Source: Azoarcus olearius (GTDB lineage: Bacteria; Pseudomonadota; Gammaproteobacteria; Burkholderiales; Rhodocyclaceae). Taken from it: a stretch of DNA of 64,000 nt. Numbering within the stretch: position 1 is the first letter of the stretch; each line of letters opens with the position of its first letter. This document shows, in pieces, positions 54,294-63,629 of this stretch. The translations under genes and the position numbers were made by a program. Under the pieces are notes generated by a model that was given only the letters and a program-made list of their open reading frames with translations, had not been told where the DNA came from and ran no database searches. The stretch lies in contig NZ_CP016210.1 in NCBI RefSeq assembly GCF_001682385.1, positions 1,736,001 through 1,800,000 on the forward strand, written 5' to 3'.

Positions 54294-54346
54294 CGGGGCG
54301 CAACCCGCGGGGAACCTCGGTTCCCGGCGCGGCTGCGCCCCGTTTT
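54294..54346 (+). terminator. Branched hairpin between sucB and lpd
   Basis: The outer stem is CGGGGCGCA with TGCGCCCCG (9 bp) and an inner stem is GGGAAC with GTTCCC. TTTT follows, and the lpd ATG lies 18 bases further on. It may be a partial terminator that lowers lpd relative to sucAB. Confidence 0.62.
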
Positions 54347-54364
54347 CCTGCAAGGGAGTTCTCA

Positions 54365-55789
54365 ATGTCCAAAGAATTCGACGTTCTCGTCATCGGCGGC
54401 GGCCCCGGCGGCTATGTCGCGGCGATCCGCGCGGCCCAGCTCGGCTTCAAGACCGCGTGCTGCGAATCCAACCCCTATGCCGATCCCAAGGGCGAACCGC
54501 GCCTCGGCGGCACCTGCCTGAACGTGGGCTGCATCCCGTCCAAGGCGCTGCTGCACACCTCGCACCTGTTCGAGGAAGCCGGCCACGGCTTCGAGGCGCA
54601 GGGCATCACCGTTGGCACGCCCAAGATCGACGTCGCCAAGATGATTGCGCGCAAGAGCGGCATCGTCGACCAGCTCACCGGCGGCATCAAGGGCCTGTTC
54701 AAGAAGAACAAGGTCACCCTGCTCAACGGCCACGGCTCCTTCGTCGCCCAGGCGGGCGAGGGTTGGCAGGTCAAGGTCGGCGACGAAGTGGTCACCGCCA
54801 AGCAGGTCATCGTCGCCACCGGCTCCAAGGCGCGCCACCTGCCGGGCATCCCGGTCGATAACAAGATCGTCTGCGACAACGTCGGCGCCCTCGACATCGA
54901 CGCGGTGCCGAAGAAGCTCGCGATCATCGGTGCGGGCGTCATCGGGCTGGAAATGGGCTCGGTGTGGCGCCGCCTCGGTGCCGACGTCACCATCCTCGAA
55001 GCGATGCCCGACTTCCTCGCCGCCGCCGACCAAGACGTGGCCAAGGAAGCGCTCAAGGTCTTCACCAAGCAGGGCCTCAAGCTCCAGCTCGGCGTCAAGA
55101 TCGGCGAGGTCAAGGCCGCCAAGAAGGGTGTCTCGATCGCCTACACCGACAAGGACGGCGTGGAGCAGAAGCTCGACGCCGACCGCCTGATCGTCTCGGT
55201 CGGCCGCGTGCCCAACACCGACGGCCTCAACGCCGAAGCGGTGGGCCTCAAGCTGAACGACCGCGGCATGATCGAAGTCGACGGCCACTGCCGCACCAAC
55301 CTGCCCGGCGTGTGGGCGGTGGGCGACGTGGTGCGCGGCCCGATGCTGGCGCACAAGGCGATGGAAGAAGCGGTGATGGTCGCCGAGCTGATGGCGGGCC
55401 AGGCCGGCCACTGCAACTTCGACACCGTGCCCTGGGTGATCTACACCAGCCCGGAAATCGCCTGGGTCGGCAAGACCGAGCAGCAGCTCAAGGGCGAAGG
55501 CGTCGCCTACAAGGTCGGCAAGATCCCGTTCCTGGCCAACGGCCGCGCGCTCGGCATGGGCGAAACCACGGGCTTCGTCAAGATGATCGCGGATGCCGCG
55601 ACCGACCGCATCCTCGGTGTGCATATCATCGGCGCCGGCGCTTCGGAACTGATCTCCGAAGCCGTGGTGGCGATGGAGTTCGCCGGTTGCAGCGAAGACC
55701 TCGCCCGCATCTGCCACGCGCACCCGACGCTGTCGGAAGTGGTGCACGAGGCGGCGCTGGCCTGCGACAAGCGGCCGCTGCACTTCTAA
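54365..55789 (+). CDS. lpd: Dihydrolipoamide dehydrogenase (E3)
   Basis: The 474-residue flavoprotein that reoxidises lipoyl groups of 2-oxoacid dehydrogenases. The FAD motif is [17 protein letters not shown] and the redox disulfide CLNVGC lies in [17 protein letters not shown]. The NAD motif is [18 protein letters not shown], and the catalytic His-Glu pair is in [13 protein letters not shown]. It completes the 2-oxoglutarate dehydrogenase set with sucAB. A clear terminator follows. Confidence 0.96.
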   Translation: MSKEFDVLVIGGGPGGYVAAIRAAQLGFKTACCESNPYADPKGEPRLGGTCLNVGCIPSKALLHTSHLFEEAGHGFEAQGITVGTPKIDVAKMIARKSGIVDQLTGGIKGLFKKNKVTLLNGHGSFVAQAGEGWQVKVGDEVVTAKQVIVATGSKARHLPGIPVDNKIVCDNVGALDIDAVPKKLAIIGAGVIGLEMGSVWRRLGADVTILEAMPDFLAAADQDVAKEALKVFTKQGLKLQLGVKIGEVKAAKKGVSIAYTDKDGVEQKLDADRLIVSVGRVPNTDGLNAEAVGLKLNDRGMIEVDGHCRTNLPGVWAVGDVVRGPMLAHKAMEEAVMVAELMAGQAGHCNFDTVPWVIYTSPEIAWVGKTEQQLKGEGVAYKVGKIPFLANGRALGMGETTGFVKMIADAATDRILGVHIIGAGASELISEAVVAMEFAGCSEDLARICHAHPTLSEVVHEAALACDKRPLHF

Positions 55790-55820
55790 GGCAGACGGCC
55801 CGCGGGCCGTCATGCAAGTA

Positions 55821-55852
55821 AAAGGGCGATGCCACGGCATCGCCCTTTTTTT
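55821..55852 (+). terminator. Intrinsic terminator of lpd
   Basis: AAAGGGCGATGC pairs with GCATCGCCCTTT (12 bp, 4-base loop) and is followed by a run of seven T counted from within the stem. It closes the TCA block and precedes a gene on the opposite strand. Confidence 0.92.
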
Positions 55853-55867
55853 GTCCGGCGTGGAACC

Positions 55868-58222
55868 TCAGGCGCGCTCGTCGGTGCCCTTGCGCGGCCG
55901 GCGGCGCCGGGCCGGCCCGCCGTCGTCGGCGGGGCCGGAAGGCGCAGCCAGGGCCGTCGGCGGCGCTTCCAGCACCGGCGCCTGTTCGGCCGCGGTTTCG
56001 GGGGCGACATCGAGCTGGGCCGCCACGCGCGCGTAACGCTGCTGGAAGACCTCGCCGAGGTCGCCGCGGGCGCGGCCGAGCGCGTAGGCGGTTTCGAGCG
56101 CGCGCCGGCGCAGTTCCGGCGTTGGCAGCAGGGCGGGCAGACCCGCGAGCGCGCGGTCTTCGTCCAGCAGGAACAGCAGCGCCTGGCGCTTCAGGATCTG
56201 CTTCAGGTCGGCGAGCGCATGGCGTCCGCCGAGCCCGGCGTGCTCCAGCCCCTGACGCAGCAGGTTGAACGGACGTTCGTCGAAGCCGAGCAGGTCGGGC
56301 TTGGTGAAGAAGATGGTGCGGACGATGCCGTCCAGCACACTGCCGTGCTCGAAATCCTCCGTCAGCACGCGCCGCTGCAGGTTGCGGAACTCGTCCTCCA
56401 TCCAGGTGTGAGCCTGCTCGCGACGGCGCACGACGCCCTGGCCGAGGCCGACCAGCGCCTGCAGCAACGGCGCTTCGTACACCGTGGTGAAGAGCTGTTC
56501 CTGCAGATGGTCCCGGCTGTCGCGATAGTGGTTCAGGCTTTGTTCGATCTGCCCGGACACCTGTTTTTCGAGTTGCACGAAGGGGTTGTCGTCGCTGGCC
56601 GGCACCCGTTTGTGCGCGATCAGACCCGCGATCGGCGCCAGCGGCCACAGCAGCGGATTGGCGTCGGAGAACCACAAGCGTTCGAAGCGCGCGGGATTGA
56701 GATTGCGGAAGGTTTCGGCCATCAGCTCGCTGCTGAAAAGCCGCACCCAGGGCGACACAAAGGTGTCGTAAAGGCCCTGGTTGACCAGCGCGACGCGCTT
56801 GACCACCTCGAACGCCCGCTCGTCTTCGCGGCCGTCGTCCAGCGCGAGGATGTCGTCGATGCTGCGCGGCTCGAAGCGGACGTGAAAACGCCCCTGCACG
56901 TATTCGCGCCCCGGCATCTCCGGATGGGTGTCCTCGATGACCGCTTCGTACAGCCCAGGCGGCAGGATGTCGATCAGCTCCAGCGCGCCGACCAGCTTGT
57001 TGGTCTGCTTCTGCGCCACCGAGGCCGACACGAAGATGCCGAGGTGACCGATCTTCTCGTGCAGGCAGTAGACGATGGTCTGCTCGTTCAGGCGGATGTC
57101 CTCGACATCCTCATACAGGTCGTGGATCCAGTTGAGCGCCTGCTGCGGCGGGGTGATGTTGTCGCCCCACGACGCGAACACGATGATCGGCGAGCGGATA
57201 TTGCGCAGGTCGATCCGGATGCGGCCGTCCGAGGAAACGATGTCGCCTGCCGACAGCCGGTTGCCGACGAAGAGGTTCTGGGTGATCCACTCCATTTCCG
57301 CCTTGTTCAGCAGGAAATGGCCGCCCCACCAGCGTTCGAATTCGAGGAAGCGCTCGCGCTCCTCGTCCACGTTGGCGAACAGGCCGTAGGGTTTGCCCCA
57401 GAAGGTGTTGGCCGGGTTGAGCAGTTCGAAGTTGTTCACCAGCAGCGCGCCGTCGAAGCGGCCGTTGCCGAGGTCGCCCACCAGCGATGCCAGCCAGGTG
57501 CCGCCCATCAGGCCGCCGGTGTAGCGCATCGGGTTCTTGCCGCGCACCCCAGCCCAGTAAGACACGGGAGACCCGGCGAGCAGGATGGGGCCCACCACCC
57601 GGGGGGCAGAGGCTGCCAGCATCATCAGCGCCCAGCCGCCCTGGCAGTTGCCGATCACCAGGGGCTGGCTGGCTTCCGGATGGAGTTCATTCACGCGGCT
57701 GAGGAAGGCGTGTTCCGCCCGCGTCACCGATTCGATCGTCTGCCCCGGCTCGGGGGTCGGGAAGAACATCACGAAATAGCACGGGTGGCCCTGCTGCAGC
57801 GCGATGCCGATGCCGCTGTCGATCTTGAAGCCGCCGATGCCGGGGCCGTGGCCGGCTCGTGGGTCGATCACCACGAAGGGCCGGCGCGTGGGGTCAGTCG
57901 GTGGGCAGTCGGGGCCGGGATGGATGCGGGCGAGCGCGTAGTTGGCCGGATCGGGCAGGCGCCGCCCGTCCATGATGATCTCGTAGTCGAACGCCAGCAC
58001 CGGCGGCTTGCCGGAGCGGCTGTGCTCGATGTACTGGTTGCCGCGTTCGCGCAGCACATCGATGAAGAGGATCTGGCGCTGCCAGCGGTCGTAGAGGTAA
58101 TGCACCGCGGCTGCGGCGGTGTGGAGCTGATGCCTGAACAGGCCGCTGATGCCGGCGAAGGCGGCGGGAAGCAATTGCAGGGCATGGCCCGAGGGCGCGA
58201 GGGGCGAGGGGAAGAGTTGCAC
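55868..58222 (-). CDS. DUF3141 family protein (PhaC-like alpha/beta hydrolase)
   Basis: A 784-residue protein of the DUF3141 family, related to poly(hydroxyalkanoate) synthases. The nucleophile elbow is GNCQGG (191-196) with Cys193 as in PhaC (GxCxGG), and a likely acid Asp and His are in SWGDNITPP and EKIGHLGIF. An extra C-terminal half of about 350 residues is charged and helical and ends in an Arg/Lys-rich tail. The GTG at 58222 is set by AGGAG eight bases upstream; it gives VQLFPSPL. The true reaction is unknown; annotation as a PHA synthase would be too firm. Confidence 0.82.
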   Translation of the reverse strand: MQLFPSPLAPSGHALQLLPAAFAGISGLFRHQLHTAAAAVHYLYDRWQRQILFIDVLRERGNQYIEHSRSGKPPVLAFDYEIIMDGRRLPDPANYALARIHPGPDCPPTDPTRRPFVVIDPRAGHGPGIGGFKIDSGIGIALQQGHPCYFVMFFPTPEPGQTIESVTRAEHAFLSRVNELHPEASQPLVIGNCQGGWALMMLAASAPRVVGPILLAGSPVSYWAGVRGKNPMRYTGGLMGGTWLASLVGDLGNGRFDGALLVNNFELLNPANTFWGKPYGLFANVDEERERFLEFERWWGGHFLLNKAEMEWITQNLFVGNRLSAGDIVSSDGRIRIDLRNIRSPIIVFASWGDNITPPQQALNWIHDLYEDVEDIRLNEQTIVYCLHEKIGHLGIFVSASVAQKQTNKLVGALELIDILPPGLYEAVIEDTHPEMPGREYVQGRFHVRFEPRSIDDILALDDGREDERAFEVVKRVALVNQGLYDTFVSPWVRLFSSELMAETFRNLNPARFERLWFSDANPLLWPLAPIAGLIAHKRVPASDDNPFVQLEKQVSGQIEQSLNHYRDSRDHLQEQLFTTVYEAPLLQALVGLGQGVVRRREQAHTWMEDEFRNLQRRVLTEDFEHGSVLDGIVRTIFFTKPDLLGFDERPFNLLRQGLEHAGLGGRHALADLKQILKRQALLFLLDEDRALAGLPALLPTPELRRRALETAYALGRARGDLGEVFQQRYARVAAQLDVAPETAAEQAPVLEAPPTALAAPSGPADDGGPARRRRPRKGTDERA

Positions 58223-58370
58223 GGTCGGGGTCTCCTGGCTGGCGGGCGGGCGCAACGTCTTGCCGGCACGACGAAAATTGGCGTTTGTGCGTCGCAGCAT
58301 AACGTTCGGCCGAGGTCTGGGCAAGCATCTCCGACAGGCAAAATCAGGGCCCGGAGGCGGGCTCTTGCAC

Positions 58371-58403
58371 TACAATTCCCGGCTCGATCGAGCCCCCGCG
58401 GCC
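58371..58403 (+). promoter_or_regulatory. -10-like element and repeated leader motif upstream of zapE
   Basis: TACAAT (58371-58376) is followed after one base by CCCGGCTCGATCGAG then CCCCCGCGGCC (to 58403). It contains the perfect palindrome GGCTCGATCGAGCC (58381-58394). A close copy follows a TATGCT hexamer upstream of mobB at 61622-61653. The motif would cover the start of the transcript. Confidence 0.45.
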
Positions 58404-58457
58404 GAACGCGGGAGGCGCCGGATACGCGCGGATTTCCTGCGCGCGGCCTTTACCGAC

Positions 58458-59570
58458 ATGCCCCATCGCACCCTCAAAGTCTCCGAACACGGCGTGCTGG
58501 ATGCCTACGAGGCCCAGTTGCGCGCCCGCGGTTTCAAGTCCGACCCGGCGCAGCGTGCCGCAATGCAGCGTCTGCAGCAGCTATACGGCGAATTGCTCGG
58601 CTTCAAGGTCGCGCGCAGCAGCGCGCTGCGCCGCATGCTCACGCGGCCGCACATGCCGCGCAGCGTGTATTTCTGGGGCGGCGTGGGGCGTGGCAAGAGC
58701 TTCCTGATGGACTGCTTCTTCGAGGCGGTGCCCTACAAGCGCAAGCGCCGGGTGCACTTCCATGCCTTCATGCAGGAAGTGCAGAACGACCTCAAGAACC
58801 ACAACAACGAGCCCGATCCGCTGCAGAAGGTGGCCGACCGCATCGCGCGCGAAACCCGGCTGCTGTGCTTCGACGAGTTCCACGTGTCCGACATCGCCGA
58901 CGCGATGATCCTCGGCCGCCTGCTCGAAGCGCTGTTCACCCGCGGCGTGATCTTCGTGATGACCTCCAACTACCCCCCGGATGGTCTCTATCCCAACGGC
59001 CTGATGCGGGTGAATTTCCTGCCGACGATCGAGATGATCAAGCGCCGCTTCGATGTCGTCGAAGTGGATCACGGCACCGACTACCGCCTGCGCACGCTGG
59101 AGAAGATCGAGATCTTCCTGGTGCCGGCGGACGACGAAGCCGATCGCAAGATGCGCGAGGATTTCCGCCGCCTCGCCGCCACCGATGGGGACAGCGGCGA
59201 GATTGCGCTCAACGAACGCAAGCTGCCGGTGGTGCGCAAGGCGCCCGGGGTGATCTGGTTCGACTTCGCCACGCTGTGCGGCGGACCCCGCTCGCAGAAC
59301 GACTACCTCGAGATCGCCCGCGAGCACCACACGCTGTTCCTGTCGAAGGTGCCGAAGATGCTGGCCGGCAACGCCTCCGAGGCGCGCCGCTTCACCTGGC
59401 TGATCGACGTGCTGTACGACCACCGCGTCAAGCTCATCCTCAGCGCCGAGGTCGAGGCCTACGAGCTGTACCCCGAGGGCCACAACGCGCACGAGTTCGT
59501 GCGCACCGTCAGCCGGCTGATGGAAATGCGCACCCGCGAATACCTCGCCGAGGCGCACCGCACGGAGTAG
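58458..59570 (+). CDS. zapE: Cell division protein ZapE (AFG1-like ATPase)
   Basis: A 370-residue AFG1/ZapE-family AAA-type ATPase; ZapE associates with the division ring and destabilises FtsZ polymers in Escherichia coli. Walker A is GGVGRGKS (74-81), Walker B LLCFDEF, and the sensor-1 region MTSNYPPDGLYPNGL is present. The ATG at 58458 gives MPHRTLKVSEHGVLDAY. The helicase gene begins 8 bases after its stop, so the two probably share a transcript. Confidence 0.93.
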   Translation: MPHRTLKVSEHGVLDAYEAQLRARGFKSDPAQRAAMQRLQQLYGELLGFKVARSSALRRMLTRPHMPRSVYFWGGVGRGKSFLMDCFFEAVPYKRKRRVHFHAFMQEVQNDLKNHNNEPDPLQKVADRIARETRLLCFDEFHVSDIADAMILGRLLEALFTRGVIFVMTSNYPPDGLYPNGLMRVNFLPTIEMIKRRFDVVEVDHGTDYRLRTLEKIEIFLVPADDEADRKMREDFRRLAATDGDSGEIALNERKLPVVRKAPGVIWFDFATLCGGPRSQNDYLEIAREHHTLFLSKVPKMLAGNASEARRFTWLIDVLYDHRVKLILSAEVEAYELYPEGHNAHEFVRTVSRLMEMRTREYLAEAHRTE

Positions 59571-59577
59571 GGCGGTC

Positions 59578-61551
59578 ATGGCCGACATCGCCGCGCTGTT
59601 CGCCCCCGACGGCCCGCTCGCCCAGGCGGTGCCGGGCTTCAACGCGCGCCCGCAGCAGATCGAGATGGCGGGCCGTATCGCCGAGGCGATCCGCGGCAAC
59701 CGCGTGCTGGTCGCCGAGGCCGGTACCGGCACCGGCAAGACTTACGCCTACCTGGTGCCGGCGTTGATGGCCGGCGGCAAGGTCATCGTCTCCACCGGCA
59801 CCAAGACACTGCAGGACCAGCTCTTCAACCGCGACCTGCCGACGGTGCGCGCCGCGCTCAAGGTGCCGGTGACGATCGCGCTGCTGAAGGGCCGCGCCAA
59901 CTACGTCTGCCCCTACCACCTCGCCCGCAACGAGCGTGACGGCCGCTTCCTCACCGCGCAGGACGCCGCCGACCTGCGCGCCATCTCGCGCTTCGCCAAG
60001 ATCACCCAGAGCGGCGACAAGGCCGAATGCACCGAGGTGCGCGAGGATTCCGCGGCCTGGATCGCCGCCACCTCCACCCGTGACAACTGCCTCGGCCAGG
60101 ACTGCCCCGACGTCAAGGAATGCTTCGTGATGGCGGCGCGGCGCAACGCGATGGAGGCTGACGTGGTGGTGGTGAACCATCACCTCTTCTTCGCCGACGT
60201 GATGCTGCGTGACGAGGGCATGGGCGAGTTGCTGCCGGCCTGCAACGCGGTGATCTTCGACGAGGCCCACCAGCTGCCCGAAACCGCCAGCCTGTTCTTC
60301 GGCGAAAGCGTATCCACCGCGCAGGTGCTGGAACTCGCGCGCGACACCCGCTCCGAGGGCGTTGCCGCGGCGCGTGACTGTGTTCCGCTGATCGACGAAA
60401 GCCGCGCGCTGGAGAAGGCCGCGCGCGACCTGCGGTTGGTCTTCGGCACCGAACAGGCGCGCATGTCCGCGGCGCAAGCGCAGGAAAAGCCGGATTTCGA
60501 CAAGCAGCTCGGCGCGCTCGCCGAGGTGCTGGACCGCTTCCACGCCGTGCTGGAAACGCAGGCCGAGCGTTCCGAGGGTCTCGCCAACTGCCTGCGCCGC
60601 ACGCAGGAGATGAGCGAGCGCCTGGTGCGCTGGCGCAACCCGGAAGAGAAGGACCTGATCCGCTGGGTCGAGGTCTTCACCCAGTCGCTCGCGCTCAACG
60701 CCACGCCGCTGCACGTGTCGGACGTGTTCCGCCGCCAGCTCGAAGGCCATCCGCGCGCGTGGATCTTCACCTCGGCCACGCTCGCCGTCGGCCAGGATTT
60801 CGGCCACTACTGCCGCGAGCTGGGCCTGGCCTGGATGGACCCGCCGCCGATGACTTCGGTGTGGGGCAGCCCCTTCGACTATGCGCAGCAGGCGCTGCTG
60901 TATGCGCCGCAGGCGATGCCGGAACCGAACTCGCCCGATTACCCGGATGCGGTGGCGCGCAAGGCGCTGCCGCTGATCCGTGCCGCGCGCGGCCGTACCT
61001 TCGTGCTGTGCACCTCGCTCCGGGCGATGCGGCGCATCCACGAACTGATCGCCGACGGCCTGGAGCGTGCCGGCGACAAGCTGCCGCTGCTGCTGCAGGG
61101 CGAAGGTTCGCGCACCGAGCTGCTGGAGCGCTTCCGCCGGCTGGGCAACGCGGTGCTGGTTGCCAGCCAGAGCTTCTGGGAGGGCGTGGACGTGCCGGGC
61201 GATGCGCTGTCGCTGGTGGTGATCGACAAGTTCCCGTTCGCGCCGCCGGACGATCCGGTGCTGGCGGCGCGCGTCGAGCACATGGAAAAGCAGGGCCTCA
61301 GCCCTTTCATCCATTACCAGCTGCCGCGCGCGGTGATCAACATGAAACAGGGCGCCGGCCGCCTGATCCGCACCGAGCGCGATCGCGGCGTGCTGTGCAT
61401 CTGCGATCCGCGCATGCTCACCAAGAACTACGGCAAGGTGATCTGGCGCAGCCTGCCGCCGATGAGCCGCACCAAGGAAGAGGCCACGGCCGCGGCCTTC
61501 CTGGAGAAGCTGCCGCCGCCGAAGTCGGGGCCGGGCACGACAGCGGGGTAG
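59578..61551 (+). CDS. ATP-dependent Fe-S DNA helicase (DinG/YoaA type)
   Basis: A 657-residue superfamily 2 helicase of the DinG/YoaA (XPD-like) class. Walker A is EAGTGTGKT (47-55) and the DEAH box is VIFDEAHQLPE. The Fe-S insertion carries Cys111, then Cys171, Cys176 and Cys182 with the C-X4-C-X5-C spacing of DinG. C-terminal motifs include QSFWEGVDVPG and QGAGRLIRTERDRG. Length and lack of an N-terminal extension suit YoaA. A role in rescuing blocked forks or unwinding R-loops is known for the family. Confidence 0.93.
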   Translation: MADIAALFAPDGPLAQAVPGFNARPQQIEMAGRIAEAIRGNRVLVAEAGTGTGKTYAYLVPALMAGGKVIVSTGTKTLQDQLFNRDLPTVRAALKVPVTIALLKGRANYVCPYHLARNERDGRFLTAQDAADLRAISRFAKITQSGDKAECTEVREDSAAWIAATSTRDNCLGQDCPDVKECFVMAARRNAMEADVVVVNHHLFFADVMLRDEGMGELLPACNAVIFDEAHQLPETASLFFGESVSTAQVLELARDTRSEGVAAARDCVPLIDESRALEKAARDLRLVFGTEQARMSAAQAQEKPDFDKQLGALAEVLDRFHAVLETQAERSEGLANCLRRTQEMSERLVRWRNPEEKDLIRWVEVFTQSLALNATPLHVSDVFRRQLEGHPRAWIFTSATLAVGQDFGHYCRELGLAWMDPPPMTSVWGSPFDYAQQALLYAPQAMPEPNSPDYPDAVARKALPLIRAARGRTFVLCTSLRAMRRIHELIADGLERAGDKLPLLLQGEGSRTELLERFRRLGNAVLVASQSFWEGVDVPGDALSLVVIDKFPFAPPDDPVLAARVEHMEKQGLSPFIHYQLPRAVINMKQGAGRLIRTERDRGVLCICDPRMLTKNYGKVIWRSLPPMSRTKEEATAAAFLEKLPPPKSGPGTTAG

Positions 61552-61621
61552 CGCGTGGCGTTGCACCGGCGGCTGTCCTTGAGCACGGGCAAGGTTCGCG
61601 ATCGGCGCCTTGTTGTATGCT

Positions 61622-61653
61622 CCCGGCTCGAATCACTCGAGGCCCCCGCGGCC
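61622..61653 (+). repeat. Second copy of the zapE-type leader motif, upstream of mobB
   Basis: CCCGGCTCGA-ATCAC-TCGAG followed by GCCCCCGCGGCC resembles the element at 58378-58403, differing by a five-base and a one-base insertion. It immediately follows TATGCT (61616-61621), a likely -10. The mobB ATG lies nine bases after it. Confidence 0.45.
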
Positions 61654-61661
61654 CGCGCTCG

Positions 61662-62156
61662 ATGAAAGTTTTTGGCATTGCCGGGTGGTCCGGCTCCGGC
61701 AAGACGACCCTGCTCGAGAAGCTCATTCCCCAATTCACGGCCCGCGGCCTGCGGGTGTCCGTCATCAAGCACGCGCATCACGGCTTCGATCTCGACCGTC
61801 CGGGCAAGGATTCCTTCCGCCACCGCGAAGCGGGCGCCACCCAGGTGCTGATGCTGTCGGGTGAGCGCTGGGTGCTGATGCACGAGCTGCGGGACCGCCC
61901 CGAGCCGACGCTGGACGAACAGCTTGCGCTGCTCGCGCCCTGCGACATCGTGCTGATCGAAGGCTACAAGGCGGCCGCCGTGCCGAAGATCGAAATCCAC
62001 CGCCCGGACTTCGGCAAACCGCCGCTGTGGCCGGACAACCCCCACGTGGTTGCCGTGGCCACCGACGCAGACATCGCCTGTCCGCTGCCGCGCCTGCCGC
62101 TCAACGACGCGGCCGCGGTTGCGGCCTTCATTCTCGAATTCACGGAGTCCACATGA
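61662..62156 (+). CDS. mobB: MobB, molybdopterin-guanine dinucleotide biosynthesis adapter
   Basis: A 164-residue GTP-binding P-loop protein that assists MobA in attaching GMP to molybdopterin. Walker A GWSGSGKTT is at residues 8-16, followed by the family blocks VIKHAHHGFDLDRPGKDSFRHREAGA and IVLIEGYKAAAVPKIEIHR. The stop overlaps the moeA ATG (ATGA), so it is coupled to moeA. No mobA gene is in the window. Confidence 0.94.
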   Translation: MKVFGIAGWSGSGKTTLLEKLIPQFTARGLRVSVIKHAHHGFDLDRPGKDSFRHREAGATQVLMLSGERWVLMHELRDRPEPTLDEQLALLAPCDIVLIEGYKAAAVPKIEIHRPDFGKPPLWPDNPHVVAVATDADIACPLPRLPLNDAAAVAAFILEFTEST

Positions 62157-63358
62157 ACGCCAGCATGCTCTCCTTCGACGAAGCGCTTGCCGCGCTCCTC
62201 GGTCACGCGCGTCCGGTTCGCGAGGTCGATCAGGTTGACACCATGGTCGCCAACGGGCGCGTGCTCGCCGTGGCCCAGCACTCCCCGATCGACCAGCCGC
62301 CGATGGACAACTCCGCCATGGACGGCTACGCGTTGCGCGTGGCCGACGTTGCCGCGGCCGGCACCCGGCTGCCGGTGAGCCAGCGCATTCCCGCCGGCGG
62401 CACCGCGCATGCGCTGGCGGCCGGAACCGCCGCGCGCATCTTCACCGGCGCTCCGCTGCCGGCCGGTGCTGACGCCGTGGTGATGCAGGAATTCTGCGAA
62501 CACGACGGTGAGAGCGTGATCGTCAACCGCGTTCCCCGCCTCGGTGAGGCGGTGCGGCGCGCCGGCGAGGACATCCGCGCGGGCGCGGCGATTCTCCCTG
62601 CCGGCACGCGGCTGCGGCCGCAGGAGGTGGCGCTGGCGGCCTCGGTCGGTCTCGCCCAGCTGCCCGTCTTCCGCCGCGTGCGGGTGGCGATGTTCTCCAC
62701 CGGCAGCGAGCTGGTGATGCCCGGCGAGCCGCTGCCGCCCGGCGGAATCTACAACTCGAACCGTTTCATGCTGCATGCACTGCTGGTCGGGATGGGCTGT
62801 GAAGTCACCGATTTCGGCATCGTGCCCGACCGGCTGGATGCGACCCGCGATGCGTTGCGCGCGGCCGCCGAGGGCCACGACCTGATCCTCACCAGCGGCG
62901 GCGTGTCGATGGGCGAAGAAGACCACGTCAAGCCCGCGGTCGAGGCCGAGGGCAGCCTGGACATGTGGAAGATCGCGATGAAGCCCGGCAAGCCGCTCGC
63001 CTATGGCCGCGTCCGCGGCGCGGCGTTCATCGGCCTGCCCGGCAACCCGGTATCGAGCTTCGTCACCTTCCTGCTGATGGTCCGGCCCTTCCTGCTCGCC
63101 ACCCAGGGCGTGGCCGAGACGGCGCCGCTGGCGCTGTCCCTGCGCGCCGCGTTCGACTGGCCGAAGCCGGACCGTCGGCGCGAGTTCCTGCGCGCGCGGG
63201 TCAACGCCGCCGGTGAAGTCGAACTCTTCTCCAACCAGGGCGCCGCCGCGCTCGGCTCCACCGTTTGGGCGAACGGGCTGGTCGACGTGCCCGCCGATAC
63301 CCCGATCCGCCAGGGTGACACCGTGCGCTTCCTGCCGTATGGCGAACTGCTTGCCTGA
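62153..63358 (+). CDS. moeA: Molybdopterin molybdenumtransferase MoeA
   Basis: The 401-residue enzyme inserts molybdate into adenylated molybdopterin. Signature blocks are DNSAMDGYAL, RIFTGAPLPAGADAVVMQE, the MoaB/Mog-like core TSGGVSMGEEDHVK, and GLPGNPVSS. Start codon overlaps the mobB stop. moaD begins 12 bases after the stop. Confidence 0.95.
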   Translation: MNASMLSFDEALAALLGHARPVREVDQVDTMVANGRVLAVAQHSPIDQPPMDNSAMDGYALRVADVAAAGTRLPVSQRIPAGGTAHALAAGTAARIFTGAPLPAGADAVVMQEFCEHDGESVIVNRVPRLGEAVRRAGEDIRAGAAILPAGTRLRPQEVALAASVGLAQLPVFRRVRVAMFSTGSELVMPGEPLPPGGIYNSNRFMLHALLVGMGCEVTDFGIVPDRLDATRDALRAAAEGHDLILTSGGVSMGEEDHVKPAVEAEGSLDMWKIAMKPGKPLAYGRVRGAAFIGLPGNPVSSFVTFLLMVRPFLLATQGVAETAPLALSLRAAFDWPKPDRRREFLRARVNAAGEVELFSNQGAAALGSTVWANGLVDVPADTPIRQGDTVRFLPYGELLA

Positions 63359-63370
63359 CTATACTGAGCC

Positions 63371-63625
63371 ATGAACGTCAAGATCCTGTTTTTTGCCAGC
63401 CTGCGTGAAGCGCTGGGAACCGCGTCCGAGTCCTATACGTTGCCGGCCGGCGGCCTCACCGTCGGCACCCTGCGGGCGGAACTGGCGCTACGCGGGGAGC
63501 GTTGGCAGGCACTGGCGCCCGGGCGCAATGTGCGCGCGGCGGTGAACCAGCGTATGGCCGGGCCGGAGGTGGAACTGCGCCCCGGCGATGAAGTGGCCTT
63601 TTTCCCGCCGGTTACCGGAGGCTGA
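63371..63625 (+). CDS. moaD: Molybdopterin synthase sulfur carrier subunit MoaD
   Basis: An 84-residue ubiquitin-like protein that carries the thiocarboxylate sulfur to MoaE. The beta-grasp core contains VKILFFASLREALG and AAVNQRM, and the protein ends FFPPVTGG with the essential terminal Gly-Gly. It begins 12 bases after moeA. The moaE ATG follows four bases after the stop. Confidence 0.95.
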   Translation: MNVKILFFASLREALGTASESYTLPAGGLTVGTLRAELALRGERWQALAPGRNVRAAVNQRMAGPEVELRPGDEVAFFPPVTGG

Positions 63626-63629
63626 AACG

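Noticed and set aside
55868-58222. Annotation as a true PHA synthase (phaC)
   Set aside because: Only the nucleophile elbow is shared. The length and C-terminal half differ and fit DUF3141 better.
55829-59767. 1312-codon plus-strand frame running through the DUF3141 gene and zapE
   Set aside because: It crosses two genes supported on other frames by clear motifs and changes composition at their borders.
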